Below, one piece after another: positions 22,401 to 33,610 of a stretch of DNA of 64,000 nt. Every line of letters starts with the position of its first letter. The stretch's first letter is position 1. A program made the position numbers and the translations under genes. Below the pieces are notes generated by a model. The model saw only the letters and a program-made list of their open reading frames with translations. It searched no databases and was not told the DNA's origin. This DNA comes from Podarcis raffonei (lineage: Eukaryota; Chordata; Lepidosauria; Squamata; Lacertidae), in contig NC_070603.1 in assembly GCF_027172205.1 (NCBI RefSeq), positions 6,622,501-6,686,500 on the forward strand. Reading direction: 5' to 3'.

Positions 22401-23880
22401 TCTTCTTGTTTTCTTATAAGAAAGTTGCCGTCTTCAAATAGCCCCCAGCATGCAGCAAGTGTTCTGACATATCTCTCAATTCCTTTCCTCCTTGTGGCCT
22501 CTGAATAGCAAACACCAAACAGGACACACTAAGGAATTAACTCAACAATATAGCGGACAAGACTATTCCTAAGTATAAGTAATGCTGGAAGCATTCAGTG
22601 TAAGGATGTAAGAGTTGTCAGGAATTTACTACTTCTAGTAGTACCACTAGTATTTAGATAATGTCAGGGCCACATGGCTAGACCCACAGGGCTTGAGAAA
22701 GGAACTGAAGCCTAAGAAAGCCTAAGGTCCAGCTGTGGACTAATGGCAGATGGACAGTATTTTATTATTTATACGAGCCCTGGCCAGTCAAAAAGCTTCA
22801 TACTATCTATCAACTGGAGGGGCTGATGTTACACACTCTTATTGCTCCTCTATGCCTGAAGAGGGCTGAGCCCATAAAGTAGCACACCAGGCTAAGCCCC
22901 AGTCTTGGTCTCTGAAGCTCTTGGTTCAAGTTCTGGAGTCCAAAACAATAATGGATGTACTCCCCAGGTGTTGAACAGAACCATGTTTTCGTAGTTAAGA
23001 TGCCTTCATTGGAAGTGATGGAGAAGGAGCTATATTGGATCTCACCCAGTAAGGACTGTTCCTTATTCTCGACTTCTAGAGCTGTTTCAGTCTAGTTCTC
23101 CAGTGCCAAACTGCATCCAATGCAAACTTGGCCAGCTTTAGAAATTCCATTAAAAAAAAAAAGCATTCTGCCATGACAAAGATATGAATCATTGTGCTTG
23201 GTAGTGTAGCTTGGCCCAAGTAACTTCACCTGTCTGCCTCAAAACACCCACACATCAACTCACCCCAAATTGTGAGTGAGGAATATTTAAAAATACCTAC
23301 CTCACAAATGGAAAAGTTGTGAGGTGTAGTAAATGTCTGTAAAGTGCTTTGGAATCCTTAGGCGTGTAGAAAGACAAAGTATTGTAATTAAATAGCTTTG
23401 CTCTGTTTGCTATGCTACCATTTGTGAAGAATCCCTACCATTACCATCACAGTAGGGGAGGGTTCAGGCATGGAACAGGTGTTCCAGTCTAACACAGAAA
23501 GCTTTGAAACTAATAAACAACACTGTTTTTGGAGACTAACACTTTATTATTGCTCTTATTTTTGTGAACTCAAAACCATGCCCTCTCCCTTTTCCTCCAA
23601 AGATCCAGATGTCTTGAAATAAAAAACAACAACAAAGCAGAGCATTGTGATTGCTGTCTAACCTTTTGGTTAAGTTAATTGTAGGTACTGACCTGGTTAT
23701 TTAAGTGTTTAATATCTATTTGCTGTAAAGTTTGTACATTTTGTAAAACTTTTCTTCCTCAAAGAAAAAAAAGTAGATGTCTAAAATCGTTGTACATCGG
23801 ATTCTTTTATACTCCATCATTTGGCACAAAAGTGTGGTTTTTATTTAGAATAATAAAATGAAAAACTCGAGAGTTTGGTG
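19450..23880 (+). other. ZBTB39: Probable long 3'UTR of ZBTB39
   Basis: For about 4.4 kb after the stop I found no SINE, LINE or MITE, in sharp contrast to the rest of the window. AATAAA at 23852-23857 follows a T-rich stretch (ttgtacattttgtaaaac near 23736) and is the best candidate for the poly(A) signal; 24634-24639 is a weaker alternative. That the transcript runs this far is inferred from absence of repeats and the motif. Confidence 0.6.
23852..23857 (+). terminator. ZBTB39: Candidate ZBTB39 poly(A) signal
   Basis: Canonical AATAAA at the end of the repeat-free region, about 4.4 kb after the stop. The first recognisable SINE follows within 200 bp. Confidence 0.5.
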
Positions 23881-24014
23881 CATTGCTCATAGTTTGTGGT
23901 TGACACGCTATGGAAGTATTTTCAGATCAAATGATAACAGAGGCTGCTCACCTGAGTCTTCTGCCTATGCCAAAGGACTTTGCTCTGGGATACTGGTACT
24001 CCTGACTTCTGTAA

Positions 24015-24215
24015 ATTCCTTGCACAAGGAGAGGCTGTTTTGCATGCGGAAGGTTCCAAGTTCAGTCCTGAGCATCCCCAAGTAGGCCTGCAAGATACCT
24101 CTGTCCGCAACCCTGAAGAGCTGCTTCCAGTCGTGTAGGCAGTACTGAGCTAGGTGGACAAATAGTCTGTCTCTGTATAGGGCAGCTTCCTTTGGTTTCT
24201 ATATTCACACATACA
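24015..24215 (+). mobile_element. tRNA-derived SINE with ...agcttcctttggtt tail, decayed
   Basis: A degenerate tRNA-like head (ttttgcatgcggaaggttcc, B box ttcagtcc) is followed by body text gaagagctgcttccagtc, gtactgagctaggtggac and tagggcagcttcct. This is a widespread old reptilian SINE. A further partial head is near 28858-28925. Confidence 0.65.
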
Positions 24216-24891
24216 GACTTGTAACTGTTATATTTTTGCCAGTATTGGAGAAAATGTTTGGGTCTTTCTACCCCCTGCAAAGGAACCAATGTGTTGGGTC
24301 ATTTCTGATCAAATTGGGTTGGAATTAATTTTTCCTGCCTTGGCCTGAAAAACCTTTGTCAGGGCTATTCATTCCCTTTTAGATAACATTCGAATGCAAA
24401 AGTCAACTCAATGTGTTATAAACATCCTGCTTCCTTGTCTTCCTTCCCTAAACTTTATCCAAGTATTTTTTTTTAATCCAGATGTTCACTTATGTCCTTC
24501 AGCCCTTGGATAAGAGTGCTATTTTTAAGTGATTTTTTATCTTCTAGCAGTTGTAGTAACCTCTTTTACCTTCTGTTCATATTGTTCTGAGATTATACTT
24601 GGCCTGGATCTGTTCCCCCATCACAATTCTTGTAATAAAGGCGAAAATGGCATTACGTAGGAAATGCTGAGAACATTTTGCTCAGCGCTTCCTCACATGT
24701 CCGACCTTGACCTCTAGGAAGATGTGCCTTCCTATAACCACTTAACTCTCACTTTAGAATGAGGGATCTCCAGATCACATACCCATTTACCCCATGTTTA
24801 TGTGGCAGATTCCATGATAATATTGGCTAAAAATTAGGCAAAGCTAAGTCACCAGCAAACTAAAAAGCTCAACTTGATAGAGTCTATACCA

Positions 24892-25012
24892 GGGGTGGGG
24901 AACCTTTGGGCTTCCAGATGTTGGGCTCCCATCAGCTCCCATCAGCTCCAGCCAACATCATCAATGGCCCGGGCTGATGGGAGCTATAGTTAGGAAATCT
25001 GGAGGGCCAAGG
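24892..25012. mobile_element. Fold-back hAT-like MITE
   Basis: The left end caggggtggggaacctttgg runs into cttccagatgttgg. The right arm has ctgatgggagctatagttag and tctggagggcc. The arms are inverted repeats of each other. The right terminus is worn, so no target-site duplication was found. Confidence 0.6.
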
Positions 25013-25834
25013 CCTATTCACATTATTATTTGAACATTTTGGCAGCCAGGCACCCCAACCCCACCAAATCCCACCTTCATATCTTGGCACTCACTCCATG
25101 GTTGTGTAATCTCATCACATGCAAGGATCCAGTTTTTTTCATGCCTTTGCAAATACGTTTTTTGAGCTAATGATACCATGCTAAAATCTGAGTCCTTGGT
25201 TTTGTGAACAGGCCCTCAGATCCTCAACTTCCATTTTTTAAAGCTTTATTAGGCACCACTGGGCTGGAACCCTGTGAATAGGGTTAGCAGAATCTTCTTG
25301 ATTCAGTGCCCGGAACGGCAATGCTCCTGGTTAACTCAGGAACTGAATCATCACGTTTTCTGACTCTACCAGAAAGGACAACGGAGTTTACCCCAAGCCA
25401 AAACTTCAAGGTGGGAGTGCATTCCCTTGGGAGATAAATCCCAGGCACCAGCATTCCCTTAGGAGAGGTCCGCAGCCCCAGCATTGCCTTTCCTTCTCCA
25501 ACCTCAGGCTGGCATCCCTGGGTGTAAATGTCTCTGTGGTGACATAAATAAAAGGCTGCCTGTACACAAACTGCTAGAAGGGAGTTGTTGGTATCCTGGT
25601 TCCTCAGCCACAAGAAGTAACTAGTTGGATGCACATAAAAGGACCTTGGCAGTCCTTGTCCCATCCTTGCAGGGGCAGAATTACAGTCTTTGTGCCATCT
25701 ATTTAATGATCAAGACACCCTCATGTTTTTAGAATGTAATTTTCATTCAAAACTCTCTACAAATAAGAGGAAATTGACAGAAATCTGTATCTTCCAAATA
25801 ATCATAAAACTACAGGGTAGCAGAAATCAGAACA

Positions 25835-25840
25835 TTTATT
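25835..25840 (-). terminator. GPR182: Candidate GPR182 poly(A) signal
   Basis: TTTATT on the + strand reads AATAAA on the - strand, about 240 nt after the GPR182 stop codon. Confidence 0.5.
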
Positions 25841-26078
25841 TCCATAGTTATTTTTTTGAGGTGGGGGATTGGATGAGGGTTACTAGAAAACACAGGGCAC
25901 AGCAGCATATAATCACCACATTTCACCCTGTATGGCCCTGCTTTCCCAAGATTTCAAGAAGCACTGATGTGTATGCAGGGAGGTTCTTACTGAAGACTGC
26001 CCTTTGCTAGCGAGAGAATGTCTGAATACACAGGATCATGTTGTGGAACCACAGCAATAAACCAAATCAAGCACACTT

Positions 26079-27161
26079 TTAATTTGGCAAGGTGTTCTCT
26101 TTTGCTATGACAATGGAATGTTGGGTGTTAGAAGAGGAACCTTCGCCCCCCTTTCGATCCATTTGGTCTTTGGGGATGTACCTGACCACAGCAGAGATGA
26201 GCTTCCCTTTGAAGTTCTTGCTCAGGAAGTTGTACAGGATGGGGTTGACCACGCAATGGAGAAGGGTGAAGCAGTCTATGATATCGTAGAAGAAGTAGAG
26301 GAAGTCCAAAAAGTGGCAGTGGAGGAAGATGCTGGTACCTTCGAGCGTCAGCAAAAGCAAAACCAGGTGGAACGGCAGCCAGCTCACTAGGAAGACGGCA
26401 ATGTAGGCGTAGATGACGCGGCAGTGCTTCCTGCTCTCAGGCTTGTTGCTGCGCTTGATGTGCCTCGCTGTCAGTATGTTGAAGACTGCCATGATGGAGA
26501 AGGGAATGAGGAACCCAATGAAGGCAGTGAGCAGGGTGAGGGTAATGGCCCAGATGTCGTAGGTCTCCAGGGGGGCCATGAAGAAACATACTGGCTCAGT
26601 GCTGTCAATTAACTCCATGTGGGACACCTCTGGCAAAGGGACGATGGCAGCCAAGGCCCATATGCAGCAGCAAGCAATGCGTCGCACCAGGTGCTGGTGT
26701 CGGTGCCAGAAGTGGGAGGAGGTTGTCAAGGACACATAGCGGTCAACGCTCAGGCAGGTGAGAAAGAAGATGCTGCTGAACATGTTGGCAAAGTAAAAGT
26801 AGTGGGTGAAGTGGCAGAGGAAGCTCCCCCAGAGCCAGGTATAGTCAAGCATGGCTTGCAGCATCCAGACCGGTAAGGAGAGGATCACTCCCAAGTCTGC
26901 AATGGCCATGTTGAAGATGTAGAGGTTGACCAGGTTCTTGTGGCTTCGGGTCTGCCAATTTACCCAGATCACCAGAAGGTTCTCCACCAGCCCCACCACA
27001 AAGATGATGAGGTAGAGGACAAAGAGGAACACCCGCTTCACGCTCTCATCCAGCCCCAATCTGCAGTAGCTGAAGGTGTAGTTGAGCAGGTGGGCAAGCT
27101 CTGTCAAGTTGTGGTACTCTCCGTATTCATTAAAAGGCAAGAGGTGGTCGGGCTCTCCCAT
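26079..27161 (-). CDS. GPR182: GPR182 (ACKR5), class A GPCR-like scavenger receptor
   Basis: A single coding exon of 360 aa; human GPR182 is 404 aa and the difference is mainly a shorter C-terminal tail. The start ATG has A at -3 and G at +4. The extracellular N-terminus carries N-glycosylation sequons NLT (18-20) and NYT (27-29). Seven membrane segments begin near residue 44, with N61 in GLVENLLV (TM1), D89 in MAIADLG (TM2), C116 for the extracellular disulfide, DRY at 140-142, SWLPFH in TM6 and NPILY in TM7. The tail keeps STQHSI as in mammals. GPR182 is a plasma-membrane receptor of lymphatic and sinusoidal endothelium, reported to bind and scavenge several chemokines without classical G-protein signalling; the old adrenomedullin-receptor name is not supported. 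It is tail to tail with ZBTB39, as in mammals. Confidence 0.97.
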   Translation of the reverse strand: MGEPDHLLPFNEYGEYHNLTELAHLLNYTFSYCRLGLDESVKRVFLFVLYLIIFVVGLVENLLVIWVNWQTRSHKNLVNLYIFNMAIADLGVILSLPVWMLQAMLDYTWLWGSFLCHFTHYFYFANMFSSIFFLTCLSVDRYVSLTTSSHFWHRHQHLVRRIACCCIWALAAIVPLPEVSHMELIDSTEPVCFFMAPLETYDIWAITLTLLTAFIGFLIPFSIMAVFNILTARHIKRSNKPESRKHCRVIYAYIAVFLVSWLPFHLVLLLLTLEGTSIFLHCHFLDFLYFFYDIIDCFTLLHCVVNPILYNFLSKNFKGKLISAVVRYIPKDQMDRKGGEGSSSNTQHSIVIAKENTLPN

Positions 27162-27181
27162 TTTGGGTCAAAAAGTTAACT
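27162..27181 (-). other. GPR182: GPR182 short 5'UTR and splice acceptor
   Basis: Read on the - strand, ttttttcttacag ends at 27180, 18 nt before the ATG. This implies a separate non-coding first exon further right, as in the mammalian two-exon gene. That exon was not located. Confidence 0.7.
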
Positions 27182-27512
27182 GTAAGAAAAAATGGTGGAG
27201 AGACTTCAGTACTAGTAGATCTGGGCTGGTTTTTCCACTGAACCAAATTAAGGAGGAGTAATCAATACCGGAAAGTGTGATATGCAGATATGCATTGCTC
27301 ATTAGCACAGTTGTAACCCTTTGCTATGAATCCACATCAATTATAAGCGGTTTTGTGTGTGTATGTGTATAGGCTCTGATTATTAAAAGAATGGGTTGCT
27401 GTTTTTTTTCTATCCATGTGAGTCACTAGGACTCCTAACTGATTTGGGATTTTAAAGGTTTATTTATTTAGATAAGAAGAATGTCTAGTCCAATATTCCT
27501 TTTCCTATGATG

Positions 27513-27869
27513 TAAAGGGACGTGGGTGGCGCTGTGGGTTAAACCACAGAGCCTAGGACTTGCCGATCAGAAGGTTGGCGGTTTGAATCCCTGCTATGGG
27601 GTGAGCTCCCGTTGCTCGGTCCCAGATCCTGCCAACCTAGCAGTTCGAAAGCACGTCAAAGTGGAAGTAGATAAATAGGTACCACTCTGGCGGGAAGGTA
27701 AACGGCATTTCCGTGTGCTGCTCTGGTTCACCAGAAGCAGCTTAGTCATGCTGGCCACATGACCCGGAAGCTGTATGCTGGGCTCCCTCGGCCAATAAAG
27801 CGAGATAAGCGCCGCAACCCCAGAGTCGGTCACGACTGGACCTAATGGTCAGGGGTCCCTTTACTTTTA
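27513..27869 (+). mobile_element. tRNA-derived SINE (family A), full length
   Basis: Forward copy from gggacgtgggtggcgctg to cagagtcggtcacgactgga and the gtccctttact tail. The flanks cctatgatg (27504-27512) and cctatcatg (27870-27878) are the target-site duplication with one change. It is the nearest repeat upstream of GPR182. Confidence 0.93.
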
Positions 27870-27959
27870 CCTATCATGGGAAACCATATAACCATGGGAA
27901 TCCTGCAAGCTTGGCCTGAATGCAATAGTCCTATCACACTCATGTACCCCATTCACTGC

Positions 27960-28105
27960 CTTTGATACCTGAAATGAGAGGCCTTCAGTGAGATGGGTAG
28001 ATAATTTACAGCCTTATCCTCCATGAATTTATCTTAACCACCTTAAAAAACCATCCAAGTTGATGGCCATTACCACAACTGGTGCTGGCCAATTCCATAG
28101 TTTTA

Positions 28106-28153
<48 letters not shown>

Positions 28154-28560
28154 TATTTTAATGTAGTTCTATGTATTTTAGTCAAAGGCAACTGTATTTT
28201 CATAATTGGTTTTGTTCTTGTTATTTTGCCGTTGTTTTTTAGTTGCTTGTGACTCACCTTCTTGAAATGAAAGGTGGTATATAAATTCTTTTATTAACTA
28301 TGATGACTACAGCTCTGCGCTGTGTGAAGAACTCTTTTTCCCTGTCCTGAATCTACAACCCTTCATTAGTTCTAATATGTGAGAGGGAGAAAAACGTCTC
28401 TTGATTCACTTTCTCTACACTATGCATAATTTTATATGACCCTCGCATGTCTCTTTTTAGCTGCCTTTCCCCTGTAAGTTAAAGAGGCCCAAACATTGTA
28501 AGCTTTGCTCACATGGGACTTCCTCGAGCCCTTTCATTATTTTGGTCGACTCATTTCTGC
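27960..28560 (-). mobile_element. Old CR1-like LINE fragment with later insertion and microsatellite
   Basis: The parts ctctgcgctgtgtgaagaac, tcctgaatctacaaccc, tgtgagagggagaaaaacg and atgcataattttatatgac match the well-known antisense text of CR1-like elements of reptiles. A flanking piece lies at 27962-28100. Between them are a TG run and a short piece ending gaaaggtggtatataaat. Divergence is high. Confidence 0.55.
28107..28152. repeat. (TG)n microsatellite
   Basis: An uninterrupted run of 23 TG units. Confidence 0.97.
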
Positions 28561-29572
28561 AAATTATATTATACTACAACAGCAGCTTCCATTTAGGCAA
28601 GGGTGGTCGGTCAAAGTGCACTGGGCAGACGGCCCTCTGCCCTTCCATCCCAGAGTTATCCTTTCCCCAGTGGACCTGCGACTCAGTGGCAACTGAGAAC
28701 GCTGTGCAGCGACAGATGAGTGTGTGCCTGAGGAGCATCACTGTCGCAAAGAAACACGGGGCTTTGGAGAGGAGTGCTGGCTGCTATTGAGAGAGACAGA
28801 GGGAAAAGTGAGGCAATGGCAAGGAAGCAAGAAGAAGCAGGCCAATCGGGGAGGTTCAGCAGCAGAGCCTATGCCCTGCGTAAGGTACCAGGCTCAATTT
28901 CGGGCATCTCTAAGGAAAGGATCTGGGGAGAGAGCTTACAGCACTTAGCACATTTATATATAAGCAGTGAATTAGCTGTTAATTCATCTCTCTCTCTCTC
29001 TCCATCTCTCCTGACTACTTACCGCACATTGCTACAGTTAAGCTACAAACCACTCTAGAATTATGATTCATTTGATTTAATGCTCAAAGCTAAATCAAAA
29101 GGCTTACAGAGATTATAGTGCTGCCTCTTCAACAGGGTATGTAGATAACTCAGTAAAGAGCAGCTGTTAGTGAATAGGTTTAGGTACTTACTCGCAAAGG
29201 CCTTGGCTAAGGTGAACTATAGTTCCCAATATAGCCCTCCTATTGCCCTTGCAACCTAGCACCTCCTGCCCTAACTGTTCCCCTATGAAAAATTTCACTG
29301 CACACCACTGGCCACTGGGTTGTGTGCACCTGGGTTCTACTCAAAGCAGACCCATTGAAATTAATGGAGGTAAGTTAGTTGTGCCCATTAAGGTCAATGG
29401 GTCCACTTGGAGTAGGCCTAACATTCACTGCAGCTCATACTTCCCAGTCATGGAATTCTGCAAAGTGCAGCTTTGTGAAAAAGCTCAGGGATCTCTACCA
29501 AAAGATTCTCAGAATCACGATTCTCAGAATCAATTAATTAGGGTTCTCAGAATCAAGATTTCATGGAACAAT
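28560..29572. other. Intergenic, little recognised
   Basis: Apart from a weak SINE head near 28858-28925 and a (TC)n tract at about 28987-29004, I see no gene or element. Confidence 0.4.
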
Positions 29573-29716
29573 AGCTGGGATAGCTCAGTCGGTAGATCTG
29601 AGTTCAGGTCGTGGGTTCAAGCCCCACATTGGGCAAACGTTTCCTGCACTGCAGGGGGTTGGACTACATGATGACCCTTGTGGTCTGTCCCTTCCAACTC
29701 TACAATTCTATGATTC
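29573..29716 (+). mobile_element. tRNA-derived SINE with CR1-type 3' tail
   Basis: The head gctgggatagctcagtcggt (A box) and gggttcaagcccc (B box) lead into ggttggactacatgatgacc and end with ttctatgattct, the CR1-style terminal repeat. This suggests mobilisation by CR1. The anticodon-side part of the head is shortened. Confidence 0.8.
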
Positions 29717-29895
29717 TAGGAACTCCTGAAATTAATAAGGAAAGCCACAACAGTTCAGCCATATGCATATACTGAGGGCTGTAAATATGCCCTCAGTATA
29801 GCTTTTTTAAAATCTCCCCTTGTCTCTTTAAATGCAGATAAACCTGAATACTGGAAAAAATGGTATTAGGAAACTGTGGATAATATAATCAATAA

Positions 29896-30045
29896 TATCA
29901 CAGAATTGCAGAGTTGGAAGGAACCCTAAGGATCATCTAGTCCAATACCCTACAGTGCAGGAATATGCAGCTGTCCTATACAGGGATTGAATCTGAAATC
30001 TTGGCATTATCAGCACAAAGCTCTAGTCTAACCAATATAATCCAT
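29896..30045 (-). mobile_element. tRNA-derived SINE with CR1-type tail, reverse copy
   Basis: The sequence begins atcacagaattgcagagttg (CR1-like tail antisense), passes through ctacagtgcaggaatatgc and ends in a decayed antisense tRNA-like head (gggattgaatctgaaatc, ctctagtctaacca). Confidence 0.7.
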
Positions 30046-30085
30046 AATCAAACAGTTGTCGTCCTACCCATCTCTTAAGAGACTT

Positions 30086-30405
30086 AAAGGTAAAGGGACC
30101 CCTGACCATTTGGTCCAGTCGTGGCCGACTCTGGGGTTGCGGTGCTCATCTCGCTTTATTGGCTGAGGGAGCTGGCGTACAGCTTCTGGGTCACGTGGCC
30201 AGCATGACTAAGCCGCTTCTGGCGAACCAGAGCAGCGTACGGAAACACCGTTTACCTTCCCGCCGGAGCGGTACCTATTTATCTACTTGTACTTTGATGT
30301 GCTTTCGAACTGCTAGGTTGGCAGGAGCTGGGACCAAACAACGGGAGCTCACCCCGTCACGGGGATTCGAACCGCCGACCTTCCAATGAGCAAGTCCTAG
30401 GCTCT
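30086..30405 (-). mobile_element. tRNA-derived SINE (family A), head truncated
   Basis: A reverse copy from ggtaaagggacccctgac to caagtcctaggctct. The last part of the tRNA-like head is missing. Confidence 0.92.
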
Positions 30406-31111
30406 TAGGAATACATCATTGAGCTTGTATGTTAAAATGCCCCAGGTTTAAATAAGGGTGGCTGCTAGACCACATTCATGCACTGTTATGTATGCATCTG
30501 TTTCCTCACTAACGACATTTATATTTCACATTTCTACACATGCACTCGGTGCACCTTCCAATATAAAACTATGGCTTACTCCAGTTGGCTGTTGATTCTC
30601 CAAGGTTTAAAGGCAGTCCTGCAATCTGCAATCCTTTATCTAGAGATGACAGGGATTGAACGAAGGACCGGAGTGCTGAGCTACAGCTCACACGGGCAGC
30701 TCAGAAAACGGTCAACATTATTTTTAGCGCCCATTCTGAAAATATCTTCAGCAATCTTTCCCAGGACACGAGAGCCTTTAATCGAAGATGGTGCCAGAAA
30801 ATACAAGCCTGGGACCTTATACGTGCAACCTGCGTGCTGTGCTGCTGAGCTGTGACCGTCAAGTTTTCCCACACTAATACTGATTTTGGAAGAGGCTGGT
30901 TCTCAGACACTGACAAGAGAGCACTGATTGGTTTGTTCCTAGCAACAGAAAAACCTTTTATTAAAGCGGTCCAGATGACAGCTTTTTATAAGATCGGAGG
31001 TGTGGTCGGTGAATGGTTGGCTTTTGAGTGCCAGACAACTCTTCCTTTATGCAGGAATAGGACCAATTCCACACCATAAACTTAAAGCAAATTCAACACA
31101 CACTTAAAGCA

Positions 31112-31458
31112 CTTGACTTCCATCGAGAAGACGGATATGATGGCCATCTTCAAATACCTCAAGGGCTGTCACATGGAAGAGGGAACAACCTTGTTTTCTC
31201 CTGCTCTGGAGGGTAGGGCATGGACCAATGGCTTCAAGTTGCAAGGAAGGAGATTCCAACTAAACATCAGGAAGAACTTTCTGACTGCAAGAGCAGTTCG
31301 ACAGTGGAATGGTCTCCCTTGAGAGGTGGTGGAGTCTCCTTCGTGGAGGCTCATAAGCAGAGGTTGAATGGCCATCTGCCATGGATGCTTTGGCCGAGAT
31401 TCCAGATGGATCCTTGAGTCCCTTCCAACTCTACAATTCTATAATTCCATGATCAAAG
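31112..31458 (+). mobile_element. CR1 LINE 3' end
   Basis: The translation contains KTDMMAIFKYLKGCH and [20 protein letters not shown], the C-terminal text of CR1 ORF2. The 3' end is ccttccaactctacaattct plus a terminal attctataattcc, the CR1 hallmark. It is strongly 5'-truncated. Confidence 0.85.
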
Positions 31459-31488
31459 AATCCTGAGAACTATAGTTTCCCCTCACAG

Positions 31489-31938
31489 GCAGTGCCGGAT
31501 TTAAACAAGCTATAGCTTAGGGCCCCACTCTCTTGCCCCCCCCAAAAAAAATTAAAATAAAAAACAACTGGATGTACATTTCCAAAATATAAGATAAAAA
31601 ACAAATAAAACCTACATACAGCAACAGTGTTTTGTGCTGTGTAGGCTCCTATTTGTTATGTGCAAATGGCTTTAAATACCTATCAGGTCCATAAATTACC
31701 ATATAGCATATATTCAACACAAAAAACAGGGACAATTTGTTGTTGACAAAGGACAGCTGGACATATAAAGGGCCCCATTACCTTCAGGAGCTTAGGGCCT
31801 CATCAAACCTAAATCTGGCCCTGCAGATGACCGCAGTGCCTGGAGACAGACAGACAGGTCTGGACTGCTCTCTGCCACTAACTCTTCCTGCTCACTAAGT
31901 CCTATTACCTCTTCAGCTTCTGACACCTCCTCCTCCCA
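31489..31938 (-). mobile_element. Composite block: hAT-A copy plus flanking repeat, reverse
   Basis: The hAT-A element at 31490-31823 (ends cagtgccggattt and aaatctggccctg) is followed by cagatgaccgcagtgcctgg and about 110 bp that match 33491-33610 in reverse. The whole block is flanked by tcacag on both sides and sits inside a palindromic MITE, so it appears to have moved as one unit. Confidence 0.65.
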
Positions 31939-33228
31939 GTCTGTCACAGAGCTATAATTCCCAGCATCCCTAACAAATCACAGTTCCCAGGATTCCTTGG
32001 GGGAAGTCATGCACTTTACTTGTGCAATGGATGCGCTTTAAATGTATGGTGTGGAACTGCCACAATTCTGAAGTAGGTTCTGGCTTGGTGAAAGGAGAAT
32101 TCGGTGCATCTCAAAGGCTCACTTTTATCAAATAAAAGGTATCATGCTGCAGACGGACAAATGTTATCAAGAGAGTTCGAAAGAGGCTTTACTTCCCTTT
32201 TCAGGCACACATTATTTTGACTCACAGTCACTTCTGGTCAAACAGATTTTTGTGGGTTGTTTAAAATGATGCCAAGTCCTGCCACACCTGTTTAACCGTG
32301 GGACACGCAGCGATTCCTCTCTCAAAATCCCTCCTTTCACTCTCCCCAAAAGGACAACAATCCCTGCCTGCCTCCAGCCTTAGAAAAAGATTCATAACTT
32401 GGCAGCCACTGCAAACAAATAAATAAAATAACTCGCACTTTCTCCAGGCATTTGGAGGAAGGAAGGGAAAGTTGCTGCTTCTTTAAGCAGACAGAAATCT
32501 GGCATCTGTAACAGAGGTGTCTCTGGGAGGGTCTCTATATAAGCTTAGATGCTGGTGAAAAGTTTTGTTTCTGGAGAAGAGATGGAAAACCTGAAGTTTA
32601 TTTTTATGCCTTGCTTACCTTATTGGAAGCCAAAGACGATCCTTTGCTGCGCTGAGATGATGGACCTCTGGTCTGAAGTCTCTCAACTTGGTAGCTCAGC
32701 TGGGTCTATTGGTGCAGTCTTTCCAGGAATGTGTGTTTGCTGCTGGCTGCCTCTACTTTCCTCCCTCTACACAGGAAATGAGCATCATAGCCTGCTATCC
32801 TGAGAGCACAGGCTTTGGTGTAAAACGAGCTGTCAAACACGGTCCCATCCCTTGGACTTCCCTTTTCTTGAATGCAAGCAGATTTGGCTCAGATGGCCTG
32901 GCAGGCACCAAGGACAGATATGAGTCGATTCAGGGAGGCCCGTGACAACTTTCGAAGAACATCCGAGGATGCAGATTTTCCTGAGGTCGATTTCCTTTCT
33001 CTGAACTGCTGTTTCAAAGCTTGCCTCCCTGGTCAAAACCACAGCCTGCAAAGACAGGGTGAGCTGGAGCATCCATAACAATGCAACCAGAGTGCACTGG
33101 GTGTTGCTATAGGGTCAACAAGAATGTCCCCTGTGATTCCAGCTGCAAGTCATTTTCCTTCTCTTTGGCCTCTGTTTCCCTGTCTGCAAAATGGGAGGCC
33201 AATAATGATTCCTTGTGCGCTTTATGCC

Positions 33229-33345
33229 AGGGGTGGGGAAGCTTTGGCCCTCCAGATGTTGCTGAACAACATCTCCCACCAACACCAGCCAGTATGCCAA
33301 TTGTCAGGGCTGATAGGAATTGTAGTCCAACGACATCTGGAGGAT
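33229..33345. mobile_element. Fold-back hAT-like MITE
   Basis: The left end caggggtggggaagctttgg with ccctccagatgttgctgaac pairs with the right arm gaattgtagtccaacgacat and ctggagga. It matches the family at 24892 and the better preserved copies near 47.6 kb. Confidence 0.7.
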
Positions 33346-33347
33346 CA

Positions 33348-33580
33348 AGCTGTCACAGACTGGCTGGATGGAAAGGAGTGGTGGGAGGCACCAGCTGGGG
33401 AACTCCCAAGGGAACCTTCAAGGTAAGAAGGATCAGAGCCAGAGGACTGGTGGAGGGACGATGATGAGTGGTCAGAGGGAGAGGAGACAGCAGACTGGGA
33501 GGAGGAGGTGTCAGAAGCTGAAGAGGTAACAGGACTTAGTGAGCAGGAAGAGTCAGTGGCAGATAGCAGTCCAGACCTGT
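33348..33580 (+). repeat. Unclassified repeat, possibly an LTR fragment
   Basis: It begins tgtcacagactggctgg and has an acidic-coding look (gaggaggaggtgtcagaag). A shorter relative is at 31830-31938 in reverse, starting tgtgacagactggg. Two internal cagactgg repeats (33353, 33491) bracket the part missing from that relative. An LTR origin is only a guess from the TGT start. Confidence 0.35.
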
Positions 33581-33610
33581 CTGCCTGTCTCCAGGCACTG
33601 CGGTCATCTG

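Larger units (their letters stand above)
31066..32060. mobile_element. Palindromic MITE split by two later insertions
   Basis: The outer arms attccacaccataaac (31076) and gtatggtgtggaact (32044) are inverted. Inner arms with gaatcctgagaactatag (31459) and cagttcccaggattcc (31982) continue the palindrome. A CR1 fragment (about 31112-31458) and a composite hAT-bearing block (31489-31938) interrupt it. Other members of this palindrome family are at 56838-57000 and, partly, at 58990-59100. Terminal duplications could not be confirmed. Confidence 0.65.

Noticed and set aside
26092-27179. Several + strand frames of 60-90 codons
   Set aside because: They are shadows of GPR182 on the other strand.
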